Shown one piece after another: positions 1 to 8,210 of a stretch of 42,540 bases of DNA (position 1 is its first letter; each line of letters opens with the position of its first letter). The notes beneath the pieces were generated by a model that saw only the letters and a list, made by a program, of their open reading frames with translations, had not been told where the DNA came from and ran no database searches. A program made the translations under genes and the position numbers. The DNA comes from a bacterium (lineage in GTDB: Bacteria > Bacillota_I > Bacilli_A > RF39 > UBA660), in the NCBI GenBank assembly GCA_004563275.1, contig SFSZ01000008.1:1-42540 (forward strand), read 5' to 3'.

Positions 1-1
1 T

Positions 2-1729
2 GCACCAAAAATGGTTGAAGAATTATTCGGCGTTGAACACATTGATACAAGCGTAGCAGGTATGAAAAATAGACTTAACGAAAATGAATATGCTAAAAGA
101 GCTGCGGTTGCTGGTGGAGCTTTAGGCTTAGGTGGCGCTAGAGCAGGTTGGAATGCAATTCAAGGCAGATTTAACAAAAAATCAGATCAATATGCTGATA
201 GACAAAAAAGAAAACAAGAAAGAAATGATTATAATGATAGAAGAAGACAATATCGTGAAGGGTTAAGCAGTGCCGGAAGAGTTGCAGATAGTGTGGCACA
301 CGGAGTTAGCACAGCTTTTGGTGCCGTTGGAGCAGCTGGAAGAGCAGCGAGCAGAACAGTAGGCACTGCTGTAAGAGGACTGGCTGCAGGCAATGTTGAT
401 ATTAATGAAATAGGAAATACAATTGTTAGTCAAGACGCAGCAAATCAACAAAGATATACAGATCAAGATCAAAAAAGAGCACAAAGAAGACAACGTGCTA
501 TTAAAAATAAATTAAATACAGGTTCATATTTCTTTCCATCTGTTCAAGGAGCAGTTGGAAATCTAATTGATAGTATTCCAGATGTCGAAGTTGGCGAAGG
601 TAATGTTGTTAGCGAAGGACAACAAACTAAAAAAGATGTACGTGGATGGTTAAGAGAAAAGGTTAATAAAGCATTAGGAACAACCAGTTCAGCTGCTGCA
701 GCAGCTGATAAAGCTGTTATATCAGCCGCAAGTGAAAATATTTCAAGAATCACAGAATTACCATCAATGAAAGGTAAGGACGCTGAATTAAATGTTGAAA
801 AAGATTCAAGAAGAAATGCAATTATAAGTAATGCACAGGAAGCAAAACTTGCAGAAAGAACTAGTTATGATGCTAAAGTTAGTGAGTTAGATGCATCAAT
901 TGCTCAGCAAAAAAGTGAAGCTGTTTCTACTATGTCATCAAAGTATAGTCAATTAGTAATGGATGATGCAACACGTGCTACTAATGAAATAGATAAATCT
1001 AATTTATCTGATGAAGAAAAAACAAAAGCTAAGCAAAAAATTCAAGCACAAATGCAAAGTCAACTTGATGCTCTAAGTACTAATGACTTACAAGCTGTAA
1101 CTCAAGTCATTAAAGAACATCAAACAGCTGTAGTTGCCAACATTACTAACGATACAAGTTTATCTGATACAGAAAAGCAAAGAAGAATTGAAGTTGTAAC
1201 TAATGCTTCAAATACTAATATAGAAACAATAACCAAACAATATGAACAAATTGCTCAAAGCGAAGCCACTCAAAAAGCAGCTCTTAAAACTGAATATCAA
1301 AGTGCAGTTGCTAATATAAGTGCAACCGAAAATGCAGAATTAAAAGCAATTGATGATGATATCAAGATGAAAAAAACAGCTGCTAAAGTTGAAGCATTGA
1401 AAAATGATGCTGATGTTCTAAGAATAGCTGCTAATGTTGAAACAGAAAAGAGTTTTATGGATAGTATTAACAAGATGAGTAGAGAATCACAAAGTGCTAT
1501 CTATAGTAAAAAAATGGCTAAAGCATTAGGATTACCAGAAGATGCAACTCCTGAAAATATTCAAAGAGAAATAAGAAGAACATTTTCTGATTTAAGAACA
1601 GGCAATATTAGTGCCCAAACTGTTTCAGCAATCGAACAATTAAAGAAATCATTAGAAACCGCAAAAAGAATTTCTGATTTAGCAACAGTAAATTCAGGTA
1701 AAAAAGAAAAAGGTGGTGGAAATAAATAA
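2..1729 (+). CDS. C-terminal part of a probable VirB6-like T4SS protein (5' truncated by window)
   Basis: The reading frame is open to the window edge; the first methionine (position 11) lacks a ribosome site, so this is probably the 3' end of a larger gene. The visible 570-odd residues contain no membrane segment. They are Ala/Gln/Lys/Glu-rich: a basic Arg/Lys stretch near residues 50-80, Ala/Gly-rich helices near 95-130, and long heptad-like charged helices from about 245 to 560 that look like coiled coil. Gram-positive VirB6/TrbL-type channel proteins often carry a polytopic N-terminus and a long soluble helical tail, and they sit just upstream of the VirB3/VirB4 genes, as here. The VirB6 assignment therefore rests on position and architecture, not on a motif. 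The stop codon overlaps the next start by one base (TAATG), indicating translational coupling. It could instead be an unrelated coiled-coil component. Confidence 0.5.
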   Translation, partial: APKMVEELFGVEHIDTSVAGMKNRLNENEYAKRAAVAGGALGLGGARAGWNAIQGRFNKKSDQYADRQKRKQERNDYNDRRRQYREGLSSAGRVADSVAHGVSTAFGAVGAAGRAASRTVGTAVRGLAAGNVDINEIGNTIVSQDAANQQRYTDQDQKRAQRRQRAIKNKLNTGSYFFPSVQGAVGNLIDSIPDVEVGEGNVVSEGQQTKKDVRGWLREKVNKALGTTSSAAAAADKAVISAASENISRITELPSMKGKDAELNVEKDSRRNAIISNAQEAKLAERTSYDAKVSELDASIAQQKSEAVSTMSSKYSQLVMDDATRATNEIDKSNLSDEEKTKAKQKIQAQMQSQLDALSTNDLQAVTQVIKEHQTAVVANITNDTSLSDTEKQRRIEVVTNASNTNIETITKQYEQIAQSEATQKAALKTEYQSAVANISATENAELKAIDDDIKMKKTAAKVEALKNDADVLRIAANVETEKSFMDSINKMSRESQSAIYSKKMAKALGLPEDATPENIQREIRRTFSDLRTGNISAQTVSAIEQLKKSLETAKRISDLATVNSGKKEKGGGNK

Positions 1730-2148
1730 TGACAAACGAAGCACAATTTTGTGAAGATTATACAGTTAGATTTATTCTAATGTATAACATAATCGATAAA
1801 GACGAATTAGAAGATATAGAAGATACCAAAGCCATGAAAGAAGATGGTATTTATCAAATGATGCTTACACCGGAAAAAGAAAAACCTATGTTAGAAGAAG
1901 CAGAAAAGGAATATGAAGAATCTATAGGTAAATTACTTGATGAAATCAGACACAATTATCCAGGTGTTATCAATCAAACAATAATGCAATTAAATGAATT
2001 ATTAATTCAAAATCCTCAAGTAGCCGCTAAGTTAGGCTTGAGAGTACCACAAAGTATTTCTCAAGGCCTACCTAGCTTAGATTATTATAATAATTATAAA
2101 AAATGTTTCGATAACCTTCAAAAATTAGAAATATTAGGAATGAAATAA
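1729..2148 (+). CDS. Small soluble protein of T4SS operon, unknown function
   Basis: This 139-residue protein has no signal peptide or membrane segment. It is acidic in its first half (several Glu/Asp/Lys clusters around residues 22-75) and has a helical second half. I recognise no domain. Its ATG overlaps the preceding stop by one base, and it is followed after 16 bases by a strong AGGAGG site for the VirB3-like gene, so it belongs to the T4SS operon. A cytoplasmic chaperone or assembly factor would fit, but nothing in the sequence shows this. Confidence 0.7.
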   Translation: MTNEAQFCEDYTVRFILMYNIIDKDELEDIEDTKAMKEDGIYQMMLTPEKEKPMLEEAEKEYEESIGKLLDEIRHNYPGVINQTIMQLNELLIQNPQVAAKLGLRVPQSISQGLPSLDYYNNYKKCFDNLQKLEILGMK

Positions 2149-2164
2149 AAAGGAGGAATAAAAA

Positions 2165-2443
2165 GTGAATGAATATTTAATTCCCGCAAACTCCAAAAAG
2201 TCAATGTTGATTTTAGGAATGTTTAATAATGTATTAATGATGCTTACTATGTCTGCTAATTCATTAAAACAGATATTATTTATATTATCACCCGCGTTAA
2301 TATGTTCTTTCTTAGTTGTGCCAATTCCTAATCAACATAATATAAGAACATTAATACAGAATATATATTTATATTTTACAGGCCGAAGAACTTACTATTG
2401 GAAAGGTTGGTGTGGTGGTTATGGCGAAGACGACACAAAGTAA
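2165..2443 (+). CDS. VirB3/PrgI-like small membrane protein of T4SS
   Basis: Ninety-two residues starting with GTG. AGGAGG at 2151-2156 lies 8 bases upstream and fixes this start. Two hydrophobic segments span about residues 13-32 and 36-53, followed by a basic/aromatic tail containing a GRRTYYWKGW segment. VirB3/PrgI proteins are short two-TM inner-membrane proteins encoded directly before VirB4, which is exactly this position. The family assignment rests on size, topology and synteny; sequence similarity alone would be weak. The end overlaps the next gene by 23 bases. Confidence 0.6.
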   Translation: MNEYLIPANSKKSMLILGMFNNVLMMLTMSANSLKQILFILSPALICSFLVVPIPNQHNIRTLIQNIYLYFTGRRTYYWKGWCGGYGEDDTK

Positions 2444-2978
2444 ATATACTGAGGATTGGGTTCCTATTAAGTCAATCCAAAATGGAATGATTCAACTTAA
2501 TAATAATTACTATGTAACCGGTATTAAAGTTGAACCTAAAAATATTTTTATCTTAGATTATCAAACTCAGAATAATATCATATTTAATTTTAGAAATTTT
2601 TATAATACAATTGATTATGAATTCTGGCTAATAGTAGCAGATAGACCTGTTGATATTAAATTATACATGTCTCAACTTCAATTACAATATGATAATGCTC
2701 AAAATCAAGCAATTAGAAAGCTTATTAGTCAAGATATTAGTAAAGCTGAAGATTTTGCTGGTACAGCAATGAATGTTGTTGATACAGAGTATTACATCTT
2801 ATTTAGAGATAAAAAATTAGAGATAGTTCAAAAGAGAATTCAAAACCTTATTGGAAATTTAGCTCAACTTGGATTAAATTCAAGCCAAACAAGTGATGAT
2901 GATTTAAAATTCTTGCTTCAAAATTTCTTAAATGGTGGAGCAAAGAATGAATATGGGACGGTGATGACTGATGTCTAA
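2421..2978 (+). CDS. VirB4 N-terminal-domain protein (separate gene)
   Basis: The start is placed at ATG 2421 rather than at the in-frame GTGs at 2412/2415, because GGTGG-type sequence then lies just upstream. About 185 residues, soluble. The opening (VPIKSIQNGMI, then NYYVTGIKVEP) and the later EYYILFRDKK segment resemble the N-terminal domain of Firmicutes VirB4/TraC-like ATPases, which usually lies in the same polypeptide as the ATPase. Here it ends with its own stop, and the ATPase gene begins 8 bases earlier in another frame with its own ATG and GGTG site. The summed length (about 780 residues) matches one full VirB4, so VirB4 appears to be a two-subunit protein. A sequencing frameshift is the alternative explanation. 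Confidence 0.65.
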   Translation: MAKTTQSKYTEDWVPIKSIQNGMIQLNNNYYVTGIKVEPKNIFILDYQTQNNIIFNFRNFYNTIDYEFWLIVADRPVDIKLYMSQLQLQYDNAQNQAIRKLISQDISKAEDFAGTAMNVVDTEYYILFRDKKLEIVQKRIQNLIGNLAQLGLNSSQTSDDDLKFLLQNFLNGGAKNEYGTVMTDV

Positions 2979-4761
2979 TGTATTTAAAAGTGAAATAGCT
3001 CCTAAAGGCATGAATTTTAATATAAATGATTTTATGATTAGTGATAAATATGCTACTATCTTAACAATCATTAGTTATCCTAAAATGATAGGACCAGGTT
3101 TCTTAGCATCAGTTACTAATATACCTGGCATTAAAGTTGTAGTTAAACATATTCCAATTAACTTCTCAGAAATGAGTAAGATGATTAACAAAGAAATTGT
3201 TGATTTAAAGCAAAGATATCAAAAAGAAAATGATCGTACTCTTCAAGAAAGATATCGTCAAGATTATGAATCATTAGAGTCTTTTATTCAAATGCTTGCT
3301 GCAACTCAATCAAAAATCTTTGATTTTCAAATGCATATTATGATTACTGCTGATTCAAAAGAAGAATTAGAGAATAAAAAAATTCAAATTAGAAACTACT
3401 TAGATGCAATGGGCATGCGTGGTATTCCAATGATGTTTGAACAAGAAAAAGTTCTTAAATCAATGTTACCAATCTTCCCAAAACAAGATATCGAAGATCG
3501 TGTTGGTATTCCAATTCCAAGTCCTACTATTGCAGCAATGTATCCATTTGTCTTTGATAGTATTAAAGATCCTGGATCTGCTACTTTATTAGGTGTAGAT
3601 TTCTCTGGGGGAGTTATCTTATTTAATCAATTCTTATATCAAATCAAAAAAGAGTTTAATAGAAATAATGCAAATATCATTATCTTAGGTACATCAGGTT
3701 CAGGTAAAAGTACCGCAGCTAAATTATTATTAAGAACTCATATTCGTAATAATTGTAAAATAATTGCTATTGACCCTGAAGGTGAACTTGAAGATATGAC
3801 AAGAAACTATGGTGGTGACTTTATCGATTTAGGTAAAGGTGGCCAATATGGTTTAATCAATCCATTAGAAGTTATCTTTGATGCTGATGAAGAAGAATTA
3901 AAAGAAGGTTTAGGTCATTCAGTATTAACTAGAACTCTTCAATCATTAAAAGCATTTATGAAATATTATTATCCTTCAATAGAAGATGATGTATTACAAA
4001 TGTTTAGTGAAATATGTCAAGAAACATATAAGAGATTTAATATTGATTTTAATACTGACTTTAGTTCATTTACCTCAGCTGATTATCCAACATTTGATGA
4101 TGTTTACTCAACAATTAAAGGTAAATTATTATCAATGCCAGAAGCAACTAGAGAAAAAGATGTAATGGAACGTTTAGAGTTACGTGTAAGACCATTTACA
4201 AACGAATTAAGATTCTATTTTAATGGTCATACAACGCTACAAATGAATAGTAATTTTATTGTATTTAATATTAGAGAACTTATGAATAGTGATGAAAATA
4301 TTCGTAATGCTTTATTCTTTAATGTTTTAAAATATGCATGGGGCTTATGTTTAGATAAAAGTATTAATACCGTAATGTATGTTGATGAAGCCCATGTCTT
4401 ATTATCATCAAGAAATGAACTAGGTGCTGAATTCTTAGCTCAAGTTCAAAGACGTAGTCGTAAATATAACACTGGAACAATTATTATTACTCAACAACCA
4501 ACTGACTTTGCTGCAGAAAATGTGTTTGTTCATGGTAAAGCAATTTTCGATAACGCTTCTTATTATCTAGTAATGGGATTAAGAAAACAAGCTGTTGAAG
4601 ATTTAGCCAGATTAATCGACTTAAATGACAATGAAAAAGAAAGTATTAAAACATACAGTCAAGGAGAAGCCTTATTCGTATGTGGAAATAGACGAATGAG
4701 AATTAATGTTGTTCTTACTCAAGATGAGTTAGATTCATTTGGTTCTGGGGGCGGCCTATAG
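2971..4761 (+). CDS. virB4: VirB4-type T4SS ATPase
   Basis: This is the energising ATPase of the T4SS, acting at the cytoplasmic face of the membrane. In 596 residues it shows Walker A GTSGSGKST at 240-248, Walker B MYVDEAH around 469-475 (D472, E473), and a downstream TQQP motif typical of VirB4/TraC proteins. The first 200 residues form the usual pre-ATPase domain; the region normally further upstream is encoded by the preceding gene, which it overlaps by 8 bases. It is followed closely by the lysozyme-like gene. Family membership is very secure. The gene symbol is used for the family, as the system's own naming is unknown. Confidence 0.93.
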   Translation: MSNVFKSEIAPKGMNFNINDFMISDKYATILTIISYPKMIGPGFLASVTNIPGIKVVVKHIPINFSEMSKMINKEIVDLKQRYQKENDRTLQERYRQDYESLESFIQMLAATQSKIFDFQMHIMITADSKEELENKKIQIRNYLDAMGMRGIPMMFEQEKVLKSMLPIFPKQDIEDRVGIPIPSPTIAAMYPFVFDSIKDPGSATLLGVDFSGGVILFNQFLYQIKKEFNRNNANIIILGTSGSGKSTAAKLLLRTHIRNNCKIIAIDPEGELEDMTRNYGGDFIDLGKGGQYGLINPLEVIFDADEEELKEGLGHSVLTRTLQSLKAFMKYYYPSIEDDVLQMFSEICQETYKRFNIDFNTDFSSFTSADYPTFDDVYSTIKGKLLSMPEATREKDVMERLELRVRPFTNELRFYFNGHTTLQMNSNFIVFNIRELMNSDENIRNALFFNVLKYAWGLCLDKSINTVMYVDEAHVLLSSRNELGAEFLAQVQRRSRKYNTGTIIITQQPTDFAAENVFVHGKAIFDNASYYLVMGLRKQAVEDLARLIDLNDNEKESIKTYSQGEALFVCGNRRMRINVVLTQDELDSFGSGGGL

Positions 4762-4784
4762 TATAAAAGGTGGTGTATCTATTT

Positions 4785-6857
4785 ATGACAACTGATATTA
4801 ATAATATAAATAGGATATTCAAAAAAATGATATTAACTATATCAATTTTTTTGATATCCTTTTTTGCACTTACACCTGTAAAAGCAGCCGCTTTTAAATA
4901 CTCAGAATTTGATTGGGATAAATTTGCTGAAAAAAATAAGAATTATTGGTTATCTACTTGTGAGACTACTGATAATGTTACAAAGTGCGAAGATATGATT
5001 TTAAGCCAGCAGAAGAAGTTTTATACTAAACTTTATAAGTTACTAGGTAAATATGAAAAAAAAGGTGTAGTAGGCTTAAATGACAATGTAATCCTTGCAA
5101 CAATATTCTTTGAAATACCTTTAGGATACGTTGTTGATGATGATGGAAAAAATAAGGATGATTATGCTAAAATAACCAATAGTTCAGCATCATCTTATAA
5201 TAATGATAATGAAAATATTGACGAATACGATGTTACAACCGATGATTCTGAAGCACTATCACGTGGAACGGATACCTTAAAACTATTAATTAAAAGTATG
5301 GTAGGTTATCGTGCATCATGTTATGGTATTAGTGATAAAGAATCAACTCCATCATCTGATGGATCAACTGAAAATGTTTGTCCCAGTGGTAGTGAAGAAA
5401 CATCTTCTGGGCAATGTCGTACCTTATTAAATACTGGAGACCGACATTTAGGGTACTGGGAAAAAGCCTTAGAACATTTACAAAGCTTCTTTGGTTTAAC
5501 TAGTGATAGAGCATCAAAATGTGCCTCTGAAGCTGCAAATCAAAATTATGGTAGTTATGATTATGTTGTATCAGATGCTTTAGAAAAAGCAGAAGATAAA
5601 TATTGGGATTTCTTAACTACTAGTAATTACTTGGACGGCATTGAACATTTAAAATATCGTTTTGATAAAAAATTAAAACAAACTAAAAAAGATAGTTTAA
5701 CTGATGAAGAAAAAATTGAAGTAAGAACTCAAATTGTTAAAGAAATGAAAGAATTAGTTAAAATATATGAAAGTTCAGATAGTATGTATAACGCCAACTA
5801 TGAAGAAGTAACTGAATATAACTATTTCTTTCCAATAGGTAGTGCCGAAACTGAAGAAATTAATGGTCACTTATATGCTAAAAAAGATCCAAAATCTGTA
5901 ACTATTATTTCTAAATTTGGTGAAATCAGATCTACTGATGGCAGTAAAACTAAAAAGAATTTTGGTATTGATATTGGTGAATTAGGCAATTCTGGAGAAA
6001 CTTATGTTATTGCTGTAGAACGTGGTACAGTTTCTTCTGTAAAAAGTGAATGTAAAGAAAATGAAGAAGATTCTAAAAAATGTAACAGTGGTTATGGTAA
6101 TACCATAATGATTAAACATACAGATGGAAATACAACAGTTTATTCATTCTTATCTCCTGATTCAATTTTAGTTGAAGAAGGTGATGTTGTAGAACAAGGA
6201 CAAGTAATCGCTAAAGCTGGTAAAACCGGTGATACTGACACTGTTTCCTTGCATTTTGAAATTAGAACTGGAACTAGTGCTTCTACAGCCGTTGATCCAC
6301 TAGATTACTTGGATTTATCCAACCCAAGACCAACAGCTAGTACCCAAATAGCCGCCTTTTTAGAAAAATTTGAAGGAACCGGACCAATGAGAGGGGACAA
6401 TTATCTAGTATATTGTTATTCAGGTGATATTCCTACCGTTGGTCATGGTATCACTCTTCAAAATAATGTTGAAGCCTTAGCTCAATTTGGAATTACCGTT
6501 TCCTCACCATATACACAGTACTGTGGAAAAGAATTTCCTAAAGCTGCAGTTGATAAGGTATTCGGTGTTGTTTTAAAAAGATTCCAAGATAATGTTCGAA
6601 ACAGTCTTGCAAAAAACAGTATTTCCAATTTAGCTAATCATCAAATAGATGCTTTAACTAGTTTAATGTATAATACCGGAAATTTAGATGGTTTCCCAAA
6701 TGCTTATAGATCTTATGGAAGCACTGAAAGTTTATGCACAAGTTATTGGAATGATCATTATGTTATGAAAGGTAGTCAATTTGAAAAAGGTTTAAGAAGA
6801 AGAAGAAAAGCTGAATGTCAGCTGTTTGTAAACGCTGACTATGGATTAGAAGGGTAA
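4785..6857 (+). CDS. Secreted degenerate-M23 + GH24 lysozyme-like T4SS cell-wall protein
   Basis: The start at ATG 4785 has AAAAGGTGG 11 bases upstream. A signal peptide (basic NRIFKK, hydrophobic stretch, AlaAla end) covers about residues 1-36. An unrecognised Cys-containing domain follows. An M23/LytM-like fold spans about 350-510 and a GH24 phage-type lysozyme domain about 520-690 (FEG with candidate catalytic Glu about 530, PTVGHGIT, then NHQIDALTSLMYNTG). The M23 part has lost expected zinc ligands: Asn replaces the first His of HxxxD (NFGID), Phe stands in the YxHL position and SLHF replaces HLHF. It is therefore probably a binding or structural domain, while the lysozyme domain is probably active. 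The expected role is opening peptidoglycan for the channel, like VirB1/VirB1-like hydrolases of Gram-positive conjugation systems. Confidence 0.85.
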   Translation: MTTDINNINRIFKKMILTISIFLISFFALTPVKAAAFKYSEFDWDKFAEKNKNYWLSTCETTDNVTKCEDMILSQQKKFYTKLYKLLGKYEKKGVVGLNDNVILATIFFEIPLGYVVDDDGKNKDDYAKITNSSASSYNNDNENIDEYDVTTDDSEALSRGTDTLKLLIKSMVGYRASCYGISDKESTPSSDGSTENVCPSGSEETSSGQCRTLLNTGDRHLGYWEKALEHLQSFFGLTSDRASKCASEAANQNYGSYDYVVSDALEKAEDKYWDFLTTSNYLDGIEHLKYRFDKKLKQTKKDSLTDEEKIEVRTQIVKEMKELVKIYESSDSMYNANYEEVTEYNYFFPIGSAETEEINGHLYAKKDPKSVTIISKFGEIRSTDGSKTKKNFGIDIGELGNSGETYVIAVERGTVSSVKSECKENEEDSKKCNSGYGNTIMIKHTDGNTTVYSFLSPDSILVEEGDVVEQGQVIAKAGKTGDTDTVSLHFEIRTGTSASTAVDPLDYLDLSNPRPTASTQIAAFLEKFEGTGPMRGDNYLVYCYSGDIPTVGHGITLQNNVEALAQFGITVSSPYTQYCGKEFPKAAVDKVFGVVLKRFQDNVRNSLAKNSISNLANHQIDALTSLMYNTGNLDGFPNAYRSYGSTESLCTSYWNDHYVMKGSQFEKGLRRRRKAECQLFVNADYGLEG

Positions 6858-6862
6858 TAATT

Positions 6863-7402
6863 ATGGGCTTAAAAAAAGATAAATACGATAGTAAAGATAC
6901 TAGTTTAAAACAATTATTAATAATTCTAGCAGTAATTCTTTTAGTTTTAGGTATTATAAGTATTGTTAAAAAATCTAAAAATTATGCTACCAATACTGAA
7001 ACAGAAATAAAATTAGAAACTGTAAAAGATTATTCAACATTCTTTACAGTTGAAAATTGTATAAATAAATATATAAATGCTTTATCTAACTCTAATGGTG
7101 AAGATGCATTTAATTTATTAACAAATGAATATAAAAACTTAAAAAGTATTAATAAAGATAATGTTGATGAAAAATTAGATTATTTAGATGGTAACTACGT
7201 TTACGAAGCTCGTAACATCTTTGAAAAAAATATCGATAATAATATAAAAGAATATTATATTTATGGTTTATTAAAAGAAGATGTTTTAGGTGGATATGAT
7301 ACTGGTAAAGATTCATATTATCAAGTTATCATCGAAGATGAATCATATACATTTACACTAAGACCTTACACTATAGAAGAATATAGAAAGGCGATTCAAT
7401 GA
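6863..7402 (+). CDS. Single-TM VirB8/NTF2-like T4SS protein, copy 1
   Basis: 179 residues. A short basic cytoplasmic N-terminus is followed by one hydrophobic helix (about 18-36) and an extracytoplasmic domain of about 140 residues. The pattern (a helix with INKYINALSNSNGEDAFNLL, then strands ending near the C-terminus) resembles the NTF2-like fold of VirB8/TcpC channel proteins. An AGGG site overlaps the end of the preceding gene. The stop is TGA and overlaps the next ATG (ATGA), so both are coupled. The next gene has the same architecture, suggesting a paralogous pair. The VirB8 role is inferred from topology and context. Confidence 0.6.
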   Translation: MGLKKDKYDSKDTSLKQLLIILAVILLVLGIISIVKKSKNYATNTETEIKLETVKDYSTFFTVENCINKYINALSNSNGEDAFNLLTNEYKNLKSINKDNVDEKLDYLDGNYVYEARNIFEKNIDNNIKEYYIYGLLKEDVLGGYDTGKDSYYQVIIEDESYTFTLRPYTIEEYRKAIQ

Positions 7403-7884
7403 AAATAATAGATTATATTAAAGAACATAAAAGTTTAATTATAATTATTACCATTTTACTAGTCGTTTTAATTTTAATTGGCGTATTAATTTTTAATGGT
7501 AATGAAGATCCAAATTACAACCGTAAATATGATGAATCAAAAACAAAATATAAAATTAATGAAGTAGTTCCTATATATGTTAATCAAGAACAAATGGCTA
7601 AAAAATATTTATCTGAATATATTAATTTAATTGTTTTTGATGAAGAAAAAGCTTTTGAATTATTAGATGAAAGCTTTAGTCAAAGATACTTTAGCGGAGA
7701 TTTTGATGCTTTTTCAAAATATATTAATTCCTTAAAAACCAAACAATTTGTTCAAGCTAAAGTTACTGGTTATGACATCAGAAAAATTGAAGGCAAAACT
7801 TATTACTATGTAAAAGATTTAGATGGCAATCAATTTTTATTTAAAGAATCAGGAATTAGAAATTATACAGTAGTAATAGATTAG
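7399..7884 (+). CDS. Single-TM VirB8/NTF2-like T4SS protein, copy 2
   Basis: 161 residues with a single membrane helix (about 13-33) and an extracytoplasmic domain of about 125 residues. The domain has an EYINLIVFDEEKAFELL helix and an alternating strand pattern (YDIRKIEGKTYYYVKDL) typical of NTF2-like domains. It overlaps the preceding gene by 4 bases. Gram-positive TcpC-type proteins contain two NTF2-like domains in one chain, and here two single-domain proteins may do the same job. It is followed by a 56-base gap containing a small hairpin. Confidence 0.6.
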   Translation: MKIIDYIKEHKSLIIIITILLVVLILIGVLIFNGNEDPNYNRKYDESKTKYKINEVVPIYVNQEQMAKKYLSEYINLIVFDEEKAFELLDESFSQRYFSGDFDAFSKYINSLKTKQFVQAKVTGYDIRKIEGKTYYYVKDLDGNQFLFKESGIRNYTVVID

Positions 7885-7897
7885 ATAAACACTCAAA

Positions 7898-7917
7898 GCC
7901 ACCTAGATGTAAGTGGC
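7898..7917 (+). other. Intercistronic hairpin in the T4SS operon
   Basis: GCCAC (7898-7902) can pair with GTGGC (7913-7917) across a 10-base loop in the only sizeable gap of the early operon. It has no U tail and is not an intrinsic terminator. It could be a processing or mRNA-stability site separating the channel genes from the downstream cell-wall genes. Confidence 0.35.
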
Positions 7918-7940
7918 AAAATAAGTAGAGGAGGTAAATT

Positions 7941-8210
7941 ATGGCAAGTAATAATAGTTATAAATCATTTAATGATAGTAACAATCATAATAAAATAAAT
8001 GGATATAGTAATCCATATGATAACAATTATTATGACGATCGACCATTAATTCAAGATGACGATGATGACTTCGAAGAATATGATGACTATGATGAAGAAG
8101 AGCCATCTTATCAAGACGGATATAAAGAAGAACCAAACTATGGATCAGAATCCATAGAAACAGATGGAGAAGATCAAGGTGGAACTGGTTTAGAAAATGA
8201 AAATAATTAA
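7941..8210 (+). CDS. Highly acidic disordered T4SS-operon protein
   Basis: 89 residues preceded by GAGGAGG, a near-perfect ribosome site. The first 35 residues are Asn/Ser/Tyr-rich and the rest is a run of Asp/Glu with Tyr. There is no membrane segment or known domain, and the protein is almost certainly disordered. It overlaps the next gene by 14 bases; that gene's product begins with a strongly basic cytoplasmic repeat region, so an electrostatic partnership is plausible but unproven. Confidence 0.7.
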   Translation: MASNNSYKSFNDSNNHNKINGYSNPYDNNYYDDRPLIQDDDDDFEEYDDYDEEEPSYQDGYKEEPNYGSESIETDGEDQGGTGLENENN

